Assembly (NCBI GenBank): GCA_017465625.1
Contig: JAFTVV010000013.1
Location: forward strand, 1 to 64,000
Direction: 5' to 3'
Length of the DNA stretch: 64,000 nucleotides
DNA from: Oscillospiraceae bacterium
GTDB taxonomy: Bacteria > Bacillota > Clostridia > Oscillospirales > Oscillospiraceae
A program made the translations under genes and the position numbers. The notes below the pieces were generated by a model. The model saw nothing but the letters and a program-made list of their open reading frames with translations, was not told the DNA's origin and did not search any database. Shown in pieces: positions 40,239 to 49,515 of the stretch. Numbering within the stretch: the stretch's first letter is position 1; each line of letters opens with the position of its first letter.

Positions 40239-41531
40239 ATGAATATTCAATACATTCATCCCGCAGACCAACTAGTTATGTTTATGCAGCGTATATACGA
40301 TAAAGGCCTGACCACCACTTCCGGCGGCAACCTATCTATTTTAGACAATGACGGCAATATTTGGATTACCCCTGCCGGTGTAGACAAGGGTACTCTGACC
40401 CGCAACGACATCGTCTGCGTAAAGCCTGACGGTTCTACCGTTGGCCCTCACAAGCCCTCTTCCGAGCTTCCCTTCCATCAGTCTGTTTACAAGATGCGTC
40501 CGGATTTGAAGGCCGTGCTTCACGCCCATCCCCCTGCACTGGTGGCGTTTTCCATTGTGCGCCGCTGTCCGAATCTGGATCTGGTTCCCTCTGTGCGGAA
40601 GGTCTGCTCCAATGTGCAGATTGCTAAATACGATGTTCCCGGCAGTGAAGCTTTGGGCGAAAAAATCGGTCGGGTTTTTGCCGACGGCTGTGATATTGCC
40701 ATTTTGGAAAATCACGGCGTATGTATCGGTGCACCGGATATGTTTACCGCTTTCCAGCGCTTTGAGACCCTGAACTACACCGCTCAGCTGGAAGGTGTCG
40801 CCAAGAAGATCGGCAACATTCACGCACTGGCACCTGAGGCTTATCGCATCAGCCAGACCCAATTCCACACCAAAATGGATGATTTTATTCCCCACAGCCG
40901 TTCCTCCGAGGAGCTGGCGGCTCGCCGTGATATGATCACCCTCATCAAGCGCTCTTACAAAATGAATCTGTTTACAGCTACCCACGGTACATATTCCGTG
41001 CGCCTGGCTGACGGCAGTTTCCTGATCACCCCCTACAACTTTGACCGTGCATACCTGCAGGAGGACGATCTTGTACGGGTGAAGGCCGGTATGAAGGAGC
41101 AGGGCAAAATCCCCTCCCGTGCTGTGGTATTCCACGAAAAGATTTATCAGAAGCATCCGGAGATTAAAGCTATTTTGCAGGCACATCCTGTCCACGCAAT
41201 GGCTTTTGCTGTCACCGATGCAGACTTTGACCCCCGCACCATCCCCGAAAGCTATATTCTGCTGCGGGATATCAAGACCCTCCCCTACGAATCCATTTAC
41301 GAAAGACCTGACGAGGTTGCCGCAGAATTTGCACCCAACTGCCCCGCACTGATGATCGAAAACAGCTGTGTGGTGCTTACCGGTGAAAGTCTGCTGAAGG
41401 CCTTTGACCGTTTGGAGGTTATGGAATCCACCGCCCATTCCATTATTCTGTCCAAGGAAGTTGGCAACATTGTTCACATTACCGACGAAGAGGTACAAGA
41501 TCTGAAGGTTGCCTTTAACCTGGAAGGCTAA
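40239..41531 (+). CDS. Tandem class II aldolase/adducin domain protein
   Basis: 430 residues made of two class II aldolase/adducin domains. The first (about 5-200) has TTTSGGNLSI near 25, the zinc histidines in AVLHAHPPALVAFS near 93 and ENHGVCIG near 156. The second (about 225-420) repeats the plan with AILQAHPVHAMAF near 313 but has lost the SGGN phosphate loop (ATHGTYSVR instead) and the ENHG histidine (ENSCVVL). So the second copy is probably non-catalytic. The family includes fuculose- and ribulose-phosphate aldolases/epimerases; the substrate is not deducible. Monocistronic, with its own promoter and terminator. Confidence 0.85.
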   Translation: MNIQYIHPADQLVMFMQRIYDKGLTTTSGGNLSILDNDGNIWITPAGVDKGTLTRNDIVCVKPDGSTVGPHKPSSELPFHQSVYKMRPDLKAVLHAHPPALVAFSIVRRCPNLDLVPSVRKVCSNVQIAKYDVPGSEALGEKIGRVFADGCDIAILENHGVCIGAPDMFTAFQRFETLNYTAQLEGVAKKIGNIHALAPEAYRISQTQFHTKMDDFIPHSRSSEELAARRDMITLIKRSYKMNLFTATHGTYSVRLADGSFLITPYNFDRAYLQEDDLVRVKAGMKEQGKIPSRAVVFHEKIYQKHPEIKAILQAHPVHAMAFAVTDADFDPRTIPESYILLRDIKTLPYESIYERPDEVAAEFAPNCPALMIENSCVVLTGESLLKAFDRLEVMESTAHSIILSKEVGNIVHITDEEVQDLKVAFNLEG

Positions 41532-41550
41532 TTCTATGCAGCGCAAACGT

Positions 41551-41582
41551 CCTGCCGCATTCAAAATGCGGCAGGATTTTTT
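41551..41582 (+). terminator. Terminator of the tandem aldolase gene
   Basis: CCTGCCGCATT (41551-41561), loop CAA, AATGCGGCAGG (41565-41575), then ATTTTTT. Confidence 0.9.
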
Positions 41583-41613
41583 AAGATTATAGGCACTTTG
41601 CGGTATTTTCCTC

Positions 41614-41642
41614 TTGTAACGGATGGATTTTTGTGGTAAACT
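41614..41642 (+). promoter_or_regulatory. Candidate promoter of prfC
   Basis: TTGTAA (41614-41619), 17-base spacer ending in TGG, TAAACT (41637-41642). Confidence 0.5.
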
Positions 41643-41707
41643 AAATTGATTTTTTATGACCTTTCAGAAATAGATTCGCTATTGCCTGCGATATTTGGAG
41701 GAACGCA

Positions 41708-43300
41708 ATGTCTACATTACACGAAGAAATCAGCCGCCGTCGTACATTTGCCATCATTTCCCACCCCGACGCCGGTAAAACCACCTTAACCGAAAAATTT
41801 CTGCTGTACGGCGGAGCCATCGCCCAGGCCGGTGTGGTCAAGGGCAAAAAGAATTCCCGTTCTGCCACCTCCGACTGGATGGAAATTGAAAAGCAGCGTG
41901 GTATCTCTGTCACATCCTCTGTTATGCAGTTCCAGTATGACGGCTTCTGCATCAACATTCTGGACACACCGGGACACCAGGACTTCTCCGAGGATACCTA
42001 CCGCACCCTGATGGCCGCCGACTCTGCCGTGATGGTCATTGACGGTGCAAAAGGTGTTGAACCGCAGACGCGCAAGCTGTTCAAGGTCTGTGCGATGCGC
42101 CATATTCCCATCTTTACTTTTATTAATAAAATGGACCGGGAAACCAGAGACCCCTTTGATCTTTTGGATGAGGTGGAACGGGAGCTTGGCATCGAGACCT
42201 ACGCAATGAACTGGCCTATTGGCTCCGGCAAGGATTTTCAGGGCGTTTACGACCGGGAAAAGAGTCAGCTTCTTTTCTTCTCCGGTCACGGTGGAAAATC
42301 CAAGGCCGAGACGCAGGCCATTGACCTGTATGACAGTCAGGTTGCCACCCTTTTGGACAGTGAGAAAAAGCATCAGCAGCTGATTGACGATGTGGAGCTG
42401 CTGTCCGCAGGACGGGAGATGGATTTGCAGGCTGTTCAGCACGGTCAGCTCTCCCCGGTGTTCTTTGGCTCTGCGCTGACCAACTTTGGCATTGAACCTT
42501 TCCTGGAAAACTTTTTAAAGCTGACCCCTCCCCCTCTGCCCCGTGTTGCAGATTGCGGTGAGATTGATACGTTCTCCCCCGATTTTTCCGCCTTTGTCTT
42601 TAAAATTCAGGCCAATATGAACAAGGCACACCGTGACCGACTGGCCTTTATGCGCATCTGCTCCGGCAAATTCCAGCGGGACACCGAATACTACCATATG
42701 CAGGGCGGACGTAAAATGCGTCTTTCTCAGCCCCAGCAATTGATGGCCGCTGAGCGTGAGATTGTGGAAGAGGCTTATGCAGGTGACGTCATCGGCGTGT
42801 TTGACCCCGGCATTTTCTCCATTGGCGACACCATCACCATCCCCTCGAAGAAATTTTTATATTCCGGCATCCCCACCTTTGCGCCTGAACACTTCTGCCG
42901 TGTTTCCGCCAAGGACTCTATGAAGCGCAAGCAATTTGTCAAGGGTACGGAGCAGATTGCTCAGGAGGGTGCAATTCAGATTTTCAAAGTGCCCAATTCC
43001 GGTATGGAAGAAGTCATCGTGGGCGTAGTCGGTACGCTGCAGCTTGATGTATTCCAGTACCGTATGAAAAACGAATACGGTGTGGATCTGAGAATGGAGA
43101 TGCTCCCCTACGAGGAAATCCGCCTGATTGATTCTGCACCCTGTGCGCTGTCGGATCTGAATTTGGGATCTGACGCTGAGCTTCTGGAAGATTACCGGGG
43201 CAGAAATCTGCTGGTATTCTCCAGCTATTGGGCGATCGACTTTACCGTCCGCCGTAACCCGGGTTTGGTGGTCAAGGAAATCGTTGTAAACGAAGGATAA
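41708..43300 (+). CDS. prfC: Peptide chain release factor 3
   Basis: 530-residue translational GTPase that recycles RF1 and RF2 after termination. G1 is ISHPDAGKTTLTEK near residue 17, the switch II G3 is ILDTPGHQDFSEDTYR near 83 and G4 is FINKMDRE near 140. EIEKQRGISVTSSVMQF is the RF3-specific switch I block. The C-terminal domains contain VVGTLQLDVFQYRMKNEYG. Length is standard (about 525-530). AGGAACGC precedes the ATG. It is flanked by its own promoter and a hairpin terminator. Confidence 0.96.
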   Translation: MSTLHEEISRRRTFAIISHPDAGKTTLTEKFLLYGGAIAQAGVVKGKKNSRSATSDWMEIEKQRGISVTSSVMQFQYDGFCINILDTPGHQDFSEDTYRTLMAADSAVMVIDGAKGVEPQTRKLFKVCAMRHIPIFTFINKMDRETRDPFDLLDEVERELGIETYAMNWPIGSGKDFQGVYDREKSQLLFFSGHGGKSKAETQAIDLYDSQVATLLDSEKKHQQLIDDVELLSAGREMDLQAVQHGQLSPVFFGSALTNFGIEPFLENFLKLTPPPLPRVADCGEIDTFSPDFSAFVFKIQANMNKAHRDRLAFMRICSGKFQRDTEYYHMQGGRKMRLSQPQQLMAAEREIVEEAYAGDVIGVFDPGIFSIGDTITIPSKKFLYSGIPTFAPEHFCRVSAKDSMKRKQFVKGTEQIAQEGAIQIFKVPNSGMEEVIVGVVGTLQLDVFQYRMKNEYGVDLRMEMLPYEEIRLIDSAPCALSDLNLGSDAELLEDYRGRNLLVFSSYWAIDFTVRRNPGLVVKEIVVNEG

Positions 43301-43318
43301 CGAAAGAACGTCGGCATC

Positions 43319-43355
43319 ATTGCTCCGGTGGAAAATTCCTGCCGGAGCAATGCTT
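43319..43355 (+). terminator. Terminator of prfC
   Basis: ATTGCTCCGG (43319-43328), 13-base loop, CCGGAGCAAT (43342-43351), then GCTTTTG. Confidence 0.7.
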
Positions 43356-43404
43356 TTGTCCCCTTTCCGGTGCGCAAAAATATGCAAAAACAGGCTCAAT
43401 TTTA

Positions 43405-43433
43405 TTGACAAGAACAGTATACTATGGTATAAT
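43405..43433 (+). promoter_or_regulatory. Consensus promoter of the pyr operon
   Basis: TTGACA (43405-43410), 17-base spacer ending in TGG, TATAAT (43428-43433). The pyrC ATG is only 31 bases downstream, leaving a leader of about 25 bases with no room for a PyrR-type attenuator. Confidence 0.85.
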
Positions 43434-43464
43434 CGCAAGGATTATGATACAGGAGGGATGCACA

Positions 43465-44682
43465 ATGACGAATCACCAGTTCTGCTATGTTGGTTGTTCC
43501 CGTGAGGATGTTCATTCTCTCAGTGTTCCTGTTTCCGCTTGTTTATCCGATTTGTTCTCTGATGAAAATAATTATTTTGTTTTTCCTGGCTTTTGTGATG
43601 TGCATGTGCACTTCCGAGAGCCGGGATTTTCTTATAAAGAGACCATTTCTACCGGCTGCAAAGCCGCAGCCGCCGGCGGCTACACCGCTGTATGCACTAT
43701 GCCCAATTTAAATCCCGTGCCGGACAGCCGGGAGCATCTGGATATGCAGCTTCAGCTCATCCGGGAGCAGGCTACCATCCACGTATATCCATACGGCGCA
43801 ATTACCGTCAATCAGCAAGGGCAGGCACTTGCCGCTATGCGTGATATGGCAGATGCGGTCATCGCCTTTTCCGATGACGGTAGAGGTGTTCAGCAAGAAC
43901 AGATGATGCGGCAGGCAATGGAAGAAGCCAAAAAATTGGGTAAAATCATAGTGGCCCATTGCGAGGACAACAGCCTGCTTTTCGGCGGCTATATCCACGA
44001 TGGGGCGTATGCGAAAGCACACGGGCACAAGGGGATTTGTTCCGCCAGCGAATATAAGCAGATTGAACGTGACTTGCGTCTTGTAGGGCAGATCGGCTGC
44101 AGCTACCATATTTGTCACATCTCCACCAAGGAAAGTGTGGAGCTGATTCGGCAGGCAAAAGCCAAGGGCTTGGATGTAACCTGCGAGACCGCCCCCCACT
44201 ATCTGGTGCTGACGGATGCGGATTTGCAGGAGGACGGACGTTTCAAAATGAATCCGCCTCTGCGAAGCGCGCAAGACCGACAGGCGCTCATCGAGGGTCT
44301 GCAGGACGGTACGATTGATATGATCGCCACCGACCACGCCCCCCACAGTGCGGAGGAAAAAAGTAAAGGTCTGGCAGGAAGCGCCTTTGGCATTGTGGGA
44401 CTGGAAACAGCTTTCCCGTTGCTTTACACCCACCTGGTAAAGCCCGGAATTATTGGGCTTGAACAGCTCATCCGGCTTCTGTCGGAAAATCCGCGGAAAC
44501 GTTTCGGCATCCCTATGAACCGGGACTACACTGTGTGGGATTTAAATGCAGTACAGCAAATCCGTCCGGAGGCATTTTTGTCCAAGGGCAAAGCCACGCC
44601 TTTTGCAGGTCATACTGTAAACGGAAAATGTATTGCAACAATATGTAACGGAAAAATCGTATATCAAACAACAGAGCAGTGA
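43465..44682 (+). CDS. pyrC: Dihydroorotase
   Basis: 405 residues from ATG 43465, chosen because AGGAGG lies at 43451-43456; upstream in-frame ATGs lie inside the promoter. It cyclises carbamoyl-aspartate to dihydroorotate. The zinc motif is GFCDVHVHFREPGFSYKE near residue 40; further ligands are in VAHCEDNSLL near 160 and CHISTKESVELI near 210, with the catalytic IATDHAPHSAEEK near 284. Length and motifs match the class I type (about 420). It opens the seven-gene pyr operon. The carB start is 14 bases after its stop. Confidence 0.95.
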   Translation: MTNHQFCYVGCSREDVHSLSVPVSACLSDLFSDENNYFVFPGFCDVHVHFREPGFSYKETISTGCKAAAAGGYTAVCTMPNLNPVPDSREHLDMQLQLIREQATIHVYPYGAITVNQQGQALAAMRDMADAVIAFSDDGRGVQQEQMMRQAMEEAKKLGKIIVAHCEDNSLLFGGYIHDGAYAKAHGHKGICSASEYKQIERDLRLVGQIGCSYHICHISTKESVELIRQAKAKGLDVTCETAPHYLVLTDADLQEDGRFKMNPPLRSAQDRQALIEGLQDGTIDMIATDHAPHSAEEKSKGLAGSAFGIVGLETAFPLLYTHLVKPGIIGLEQLIRLLSENPRKRFGIPMNRDYTVWDLNAVQQIRPEAFLSKGKATPFAGHTVNGKCIATICNGKIVYQTTEQ

Positions 44683-44696
44683 TAATGGAGGATTAT

Positions 44697-47600
44697 ATGG
44701 CAAAGCGTACAGACATTAAGAAAATACTGATTTTAGGTTCCGGTCCGATTGTGATTGGTCAGGCCGCGGAATTTGACTATGCAGGCACCCAGGCCTGTCT
44801 GGCTTTGAAGGAAGAAGGATACGAGGTTGTGCTGTGCAACTCCAATCCGGCAACCATTATGACCGATACTTCCATTGCAGACAAGGTTTATATGGAGCCT
44901 CTGACCCTGGAATATATTGCCAAAATCCTGCGTTATGAACGTCCTGATGCCATTTTGCCCGGCATCGGCGGTCAGACCGGCCTGAATCTTGCCATGCAAT
45001 TGGAGAAAAAAGGCGTTCTGAAGGAGTGCAACGTTCAATTGTTGGGCACAGGCAGTGCATCCATTGAACGGGCAGAGGATCGGGATCTGTTTAAGCAGCT
45101 GTGCCAATCCATTGGCGAGCCCACCATCCCCTCCGAGATCACCTACAATTTAGAAGAAGCAAAGCAGGCCGCGCAGCGAATCGGTTATCCTGTTGTTTTG
45201 CGCCCTGCCTTTACCTTGGGCGGCACCGGCGGCGGTTTTGCAGACAACGAAGAGGAACTGGTTGAATTGGGCATTAACGCATTCAAGCTGTCCCCTGTAC
45301 ATCAGGTGCTGATTGAAAAAAGCGTAAAAGGCTACAAAGAAATCGAATTTGAAGTAATGCGGGACTCTACCGACCACGCCATCACCATCTGCGGTATGGA
45401 AAATATCGATCCGGTAGGCGTACACACCGGTGACTCTATGGTGGTTGCCCCCATTATGACTCTGAGCAAGGAAGACGAAAAGAAGCTCAACGACAGCGCC
45501 ATTAAAATCATCCGCGAACTGAAAATCGAAGGCGGCTGTAATGTGCAGTTTGCCCTGAATCCTGAAAACGGGGACTATTACCTGATTGAAGTTAATCCCC
45601 GTGTCTCCCGTTCTTCCGCACTGGCATCCAAAGCCAGTGGCTATCCCATTGCCCGTGTGACCGCAAAAATTGCGGTTGGTATGAAGCTGGAGGAAATCGC
45701 CATTGCCAATACCAACGCATCCTTTGAGCCGAAGCTGGACTATGTGATTGCCAAGCTGCCCCGTTTCCCCTTTGATAAATTCACCTCTGCCGCCAACACA
45801 CTGGGTACGCAGATGAAAGCCACCGGTGAGGTTATGGGCATTGGCTCCAGCTTGGAGGAATGTCTGCTCAAGGCTGTTCGTTCCCTGGAAATCGGCGTCA
45901 GCCACTTCTATATGCCTAAATTTGACAGCTGGGAAAGCGACCGGTTGCTCTCCTACATTGAGACCTTCCAGGATGACAACATTTTTGCCATTGCAGAATT
46001 GATGCGCAGAGGCTTCGGTGTGGCACAGCTGCACGATATCACCAAAATCACCGCCTATTTCCTGGAGGCTGTGCAAAACATCGTGGCCATGGAAACGGAG
46101 GTAAAGGCACATCCCCTTTGTGTGGACACCCTGAAAAAAGCAAAAACGCTGGGCTTCAGCGATGCCTTCATTGCAAAGCTGTGGAGCAAGCCGGAAATTG
46201 AAGTTTACAATCTGCGGAAAGAGCAAGGGTTATTCCCCGTGTTCCGGATGGTGGACACCTGCCATACCGGTGCTTATATCCCCTATTTCTATTCTTCCTA
46301 CACCGGTCAGAACGTCTCCAGGCTGACAGACAAGAAGAAAATTGTTGTATTGGGTGCAGGTCCGATCCGTATCGGACAGGGTGTGGAGTTTGACTATTCC
46401 ACCGTTCACGCTGTGGCAACCATTAAAAATGCAGGCTATGAAGCCATCATTATCAACAATAACCCGGAAACGGTTTCTACGGATTACACCACTGCCGACA
46501 AGCTTTATTTTGAGCCGCTGACTACCGAGGATGTGATGAACATCATCGCATTTGAAAATCCGGAGGGCGTTATTGCTTCTCTGGGTGGTCAAACCGCCAT
46601 TAATCTGGCACAGCCGCTGATGGAGCGTGGCGTCAAAATCATCGGTACCGACTGTGCCGCCATCGAGAAGGCTGAAAATCGGGATTCCTTTGAGAAAATC
46701 CTGGAGCAGCTGCAGATTCCTCAACCCAAGGGCAAGGCGGTTACAAAAATACAGGATGGCATTGATGCCGCCAACGAAATCGGATACCCTGTATTGGTAC
46801 GCCCCAGCTTTGTGCTTGGCGGACGGGCTATGCAGATCGTCGCCAACGAAAATCAGCTGCGCCACTACCTGAAAACGGCCGTTGAAATCGACGAGGACAA
46901 GCCTGTTCTGGTAGATAAGTATATTGAGGGTCGGGAGGTCGAGGTGGACGCCATTTGCGACGGCACCAACGTGTTTATTCCCGGCATTATGGAGCTGGTA
47001 GAGCGTACCGGTGTGCACAGCGGTGACTCCATCAGCGTTTACCCCTCCTTCAGTATTTCCGACAAGGTTAAGGGCACAATTTTGCAGTATGCGAAAAAGC
47101 TTGGCTTGGGCATTGGCATTGTGGGTCTTTACAATATTCAGTTCATTGTGGACAACGATGATCACGTGTATATCATTGAAGTAAATCCCCGTTCCTCCCG
47201 TACCGTTCCCTTCCTGAGCAAGGCCACCGGCTTCAGTCTGGCAGATATTGCCACAGAAGTCATTTTAGGAAAGTCTCTGAAAGAACAGGGCATCTTTGAC
47301 ATTTATCCGGAGGAACGGAAGCGCTGGTACGTGAAAGTGCCGGTATTCTCCTTCAATAAAATCCGTGGTCTGGATGCTTACCTCTCCCCTGAGATGAAGT
47401 CCACCGGTGAGGCCATCGGTTATGATGACAAGCTGAACCGTGCCCTGTATAAGGCACTTCAGGCTTCCGGTATGCATCTGCAAAATTACGGAACGGTGCT
47501 TGCTACCATTGCAGACAAGGACAAGCAGGAGGCTCTGCCGCTGATCCGTCGTTTCTACAATTTGGGCTTTAACATTCAGGCCACCTACGGCACTGCAATG

Positions 47601-47870
47601 TTCTTAAAGCGCAACGGCATTCGTACCCACATTTTAGAGAAAATCAGCACCGGCAGTCACGAAATTCCCGATGCTCTGCGGCAAGGCCATATTGCCTATG
47701 TGATCAACACGAAAGAGCCCGGCTCTGAAGGCTCTAACAACGACGGCCACCAAATCCGCAAGGTTGCCACAGAGAACAATGTGACCATCTTTACTGCACT
47801 GGATACGGTGCGTGTGCTTTTGGACGTTCTGGAAGAAACCACGCTGACCATTTCCACCATTGATGCCTGA
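44697..47870 (+). CDS. carB: Carbamoyl-phosphate synthase large subunit
   Basis: 1057 residues from ATG 44697 (GGAGG five bases upstream). It makes carbamoyl phosphate from ammonia, bicarbonate and 2 ATP. Two homologous halves are visible: ILILGSGPIVIGQAAEFDYA near residue 9 and VVLGAGPIRIGQGVEFDYS near 548, each with an ATP-grasp domain (RPAFTLGGTGGG, RPSFVLGGRAMQ). The C-terminal MGS-like regulatory domain ends the protein. No carA (glutaminase subunit) is in this operon or window, so it must be elsewhere, or ammonia is used directly. The stop overlaps or abuts pyrK. Confidence 0.96.
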   Translation: MAKRTDIKKILILGSGPIVIGQAAEFDYAGTQACLALKEEGYEVVLCNSNPATIMTDTSIADKVYMEPLTLEYIAKILRYERPDAILPGIGGQTGLNLAMQLEKKGVLKECNVQLLGTGSASIERAEDRDLFKQLCQSIGEPTIPSEITYNLEEAKQAAQRIGYPVVLRPAFTLGGTGGGFADNEEELVELGINAFKLSPVHQVLIEKSVKGYKEIEFEVMRDSTDHAITICGMENIDPVGVHTGDSMVVAPIMTLSKEDEKKLNDSAIKIIRELKIEGGCNVQFALNPENGDYYLIEVNPRVSRSSALASKASGYPIARVTAKIAVGMKLEEIAIANTNASFEPKLDYVIAKLPRFPFDKFTSAANTLGTQMKATGEVMGIGSSLEECLLKAVRSLEIGVSHFYMPKFDSWESDRLLSYIETFQDDNIFAIAELMRRGFGVAQLHDITKITAYFLEAVQNIVAMETEVKAHPLCVDTLKKAKTLGFSDAFIAKLWSKPEIEVYNLRKEQGLFPVFRMVDTCHTGAYIPYFYSSYTGQNVSRLTDKKKIVVLGAGPIRIGQGVEFDYSTVHAVATIKNAGYEAIIINNNPETVSTDYTTADKLYFEPLTTEDVMNIIAFENPEGVIASLGGQTAINLAQPLMERGVKIIGTDCAAIEKAENRDSFEKILEQLQIPQPKGKAVTKIQDGIDAANEIGYPVLVRPSFVLGGRAMQIVANENQLRHYLKTAVEIDEDKPVLVDKYIEGREVEVDAICDGTNVFIPGIMELVERTGVHSGDSISVYPSFSISDKVKGTILQYAKKLGLGIGIVGLYNIQFIVDNDDHVYIIEVNPRSSRTVPFLSKATGFSLADIATEVILGKSLKEQGIFDIYPEERKRWYVKVPVFSFNKIRGLDAYLSPEMKSTGEAIGYDDKLNRALYKALQASGMHLQNYGTVLATIADKDKQEALPLIRRFYNLGFNIQATYGTAMFLKRNGIRTHILEKISTGSHEIPDALRQGHIAYVINTKEPGSEGSNNDGHQIRKVATENNVTIFTALDTVRVLLDVLEETTLTISTIDA

Positions 47871-47881
47871 TGGAGAAGAAA

Positions 47882-48616
47882 ATGAAACAAGGGATATTTG
47901 AAATCGTCGAAAATCTGCCCCTTACGGAAAATGTGTACAAAATGACCCTTCGGGGAGATACCTCTGCCATCACTGCCCCCGGACAGTTTGTAAACATCAA
48001 GCTGGACGGACTGTATTTGCGGCGTCCCATCTCCGTTTGCGATTTACAGGGAGATTTTCTGACCATCATTTATAAAGTTGTGGGAAAAGGAACTGCACAG
48101 CTTTCCGAAATGAGAACAGGGACATTGGATTTGCTTACAGGGCTTGGAAATGGCTATGACCTTGCAAAGTCCGGTGCATCCCCTGTTTTGCTGGGCGGCG
48201 GTGTCGGTGTTCCCCCCATGTATCTGCTGTGCAAAACGCTTCTTGCACAGGGAAAGTCCGTGCAGGTCATTTTAGGCTTCAATACCAAAAATGAGGTGTT
48301 TTTTGAGCAGGAATTTAAAGATTTAGGTGCAAACGTCACGGTCACCACCGTTGACGGCACTTACGGACTGAAAGGCTTTGTAACCGATGCGCTGGCCGGC
48401 TGCGATTACAGCTACTTTTACACCTGCGGCCCTGAACCGATGCTCAAAGCAGTGTACCGTGCAAGCCGCACTTCCGGTCAGCTCAGCTTTGAAAAGCGGA
48501 TGGGCTGCGGCTTTGGTGCCTGTATGGGCTGCTCCTGCAAAACCGTTACAGGCTATAAACGGATCTGCAAGGAAGGACCTGTACTTCAAAAGGAGGAGAT
48601 TTTATGGGAGAGCTAA
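47882..48616 (+). CDS. pyrK: Dihydroorotate dehydrogenase electron transfer subunit PyrK
   Basis: 244 residues from ATG 47882, preferred because GGAGAAG lies just upstream; an ATG at 47870 overlaps the carB stop but has no site. PyrK carries FAD and a [2Fe-2S] cluster and passes electrons from PyrD to NAD. The FAD site is YLRRPISVCD near residue 44, the NAD-binding LGGGVGVPPMYLLCK near 104, and the cluster cysteines lie in CGFGACMGCSCKT near 214 and RICKEGPV. It overlaps pyrD by 13 bases, fitting the PyrK-PyrD complex of class 1B enzymes. Confidence 0.94.
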   Translation: MKQGIFEIVENLPLTENVYKMTLRGDTSAITAPGQFVNIKLDGLYLRRPISVCDLQGDFLTIIYKVVGKGTAQLSEMRTGTLDLLTGLGNGYDLAKSGASPVLLGGGVGVPPMYLLCKTLLAQGKSVQVILGFNTKNEVFFEQEFKDLGANVTVTTVDGTYGLKGFVTDALAGCDYSYFYTCGPEPMLKAVYRASRTSGQLSFEKRMGCGFGACMGCSCKTVTGYKRICKEGPVLQKEEILWES

Positions 48617-49515
48617 GCGTAAACTTATGCGGAATTCAGCTGGATAATCCCATCATCCCTGCCTCCGGTACATTTGGCTACGGATATGAATATGCCGAGC
48701 TTTTTGACATTAACTGTCTGGGTACATTTTCCTTCAAGGGCACAACCAAAGACCCCCGTTTTGGCAATCCCACACCCAGAATTGCAGAGTGTACTGCCGG
48801 TATGATTAACGCAGTCGGTTTGCAGAATCCCGGTGTAGAGCAAGTGATTCAAACAGAGCTTCCCAAACTGAAAGCCTGTTTCCAAAAGCCTGTAATGGCC
48901 AATGTCAGCGGTTTTTCCGTGGAGGATTACGCCTACACCTGCCGTATGCTGGATGCACAGGAACAGGTCGGTTGGCTGGAAGTGAATATCAGCTGTCCCA
49001 ATGTGCACGGCGGTGGAATGAGCTTCGGCACAGACCCCAAAGCCGCCGCAGAAGTGACAAAAGCGGTAAAGTCTGTGACCACAAAGCCTGTGATTATGAA
49101 GCTGACGCCCAATGTGACAGATATTGTCACCATTGCCAAAGCCTGCGCCGATGCAGGTGCTGACGGCATCAGCCTGATTAACACGATGCTGGGTATGCGT
49201 ATAGATCTGCGCACCAAAAAGCCGGTAATTGCCAACAAAATGGGTGGTTTTTCCGGTCCTGCCATCTTCCCTGTTGCACTGCGTATGGTGTATCAGGTGG
49301 CACAGGCGGTAGATGTGCCCATCATCGGTATGGGTGGCGTCAGCAGTGCCGAGGATGTATTGGAAATGATGCTTGCAGGCGCTACCGCTGTGGAGGTGGG
49401 TGCTGCCAATTTGGTTGACCCCTTGATCTGTCCCAAGATCATTGAAGATTTACCCAATGTGATGAAAAAATACAACATACAGTCGTTACAAGAAATTATA
49501 GGAGGCGCAAAATAA
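48604..49515 (+). CDS. pyrD: Dihydroorotate dehydrogenase, class 1B catalytic subunit
   Basis: 303-residue FMN protein that oxidises dihydroorotate to orotate with NAD via PyrK. IPASGTFGYGYE near residue 19 and TPRIAECTAGMINAVGLQNP near 56 match class 1B; the catalytic cysteine is in VNISCPNVHGGG near 128. IGMGGVSSAEDVLEMMLAGA near 241 is the FMN phosphate site. AAAGGAGGAG precedes the ATG. The neighbouring pyrK confirms class 1B rather than the fumarate-using class 1A. It overlaps pyrF by one base (TAATG). Confidence 0.95.
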   Translation: MGELSVNLCGIQLDNPIIPASGTFGYGYEYAELFDINCLGTFSFKGTTKDPRFGNPTPRIAECTAGMINAVGLQNPGVEQVIQTELPKLKACFQKPVMANVSGFSVEDYAYTCRMLDAQEQVGWLEVNISCPNVHGGGMSFGTDPKAAAEVTKAVKSVTTKPVIMKLTPNVTDIVTIAKACADAGADGISLINTMLGMRIDLRTKKPVIANKMGGFSGPAIFPVALRMVYQVAQAVDVPIIGMGGVSSAEDVLEMMLAGATAVEVGAANLVDPLICPKIIEDLPNVMKKYNIQSLQEIIGGAK

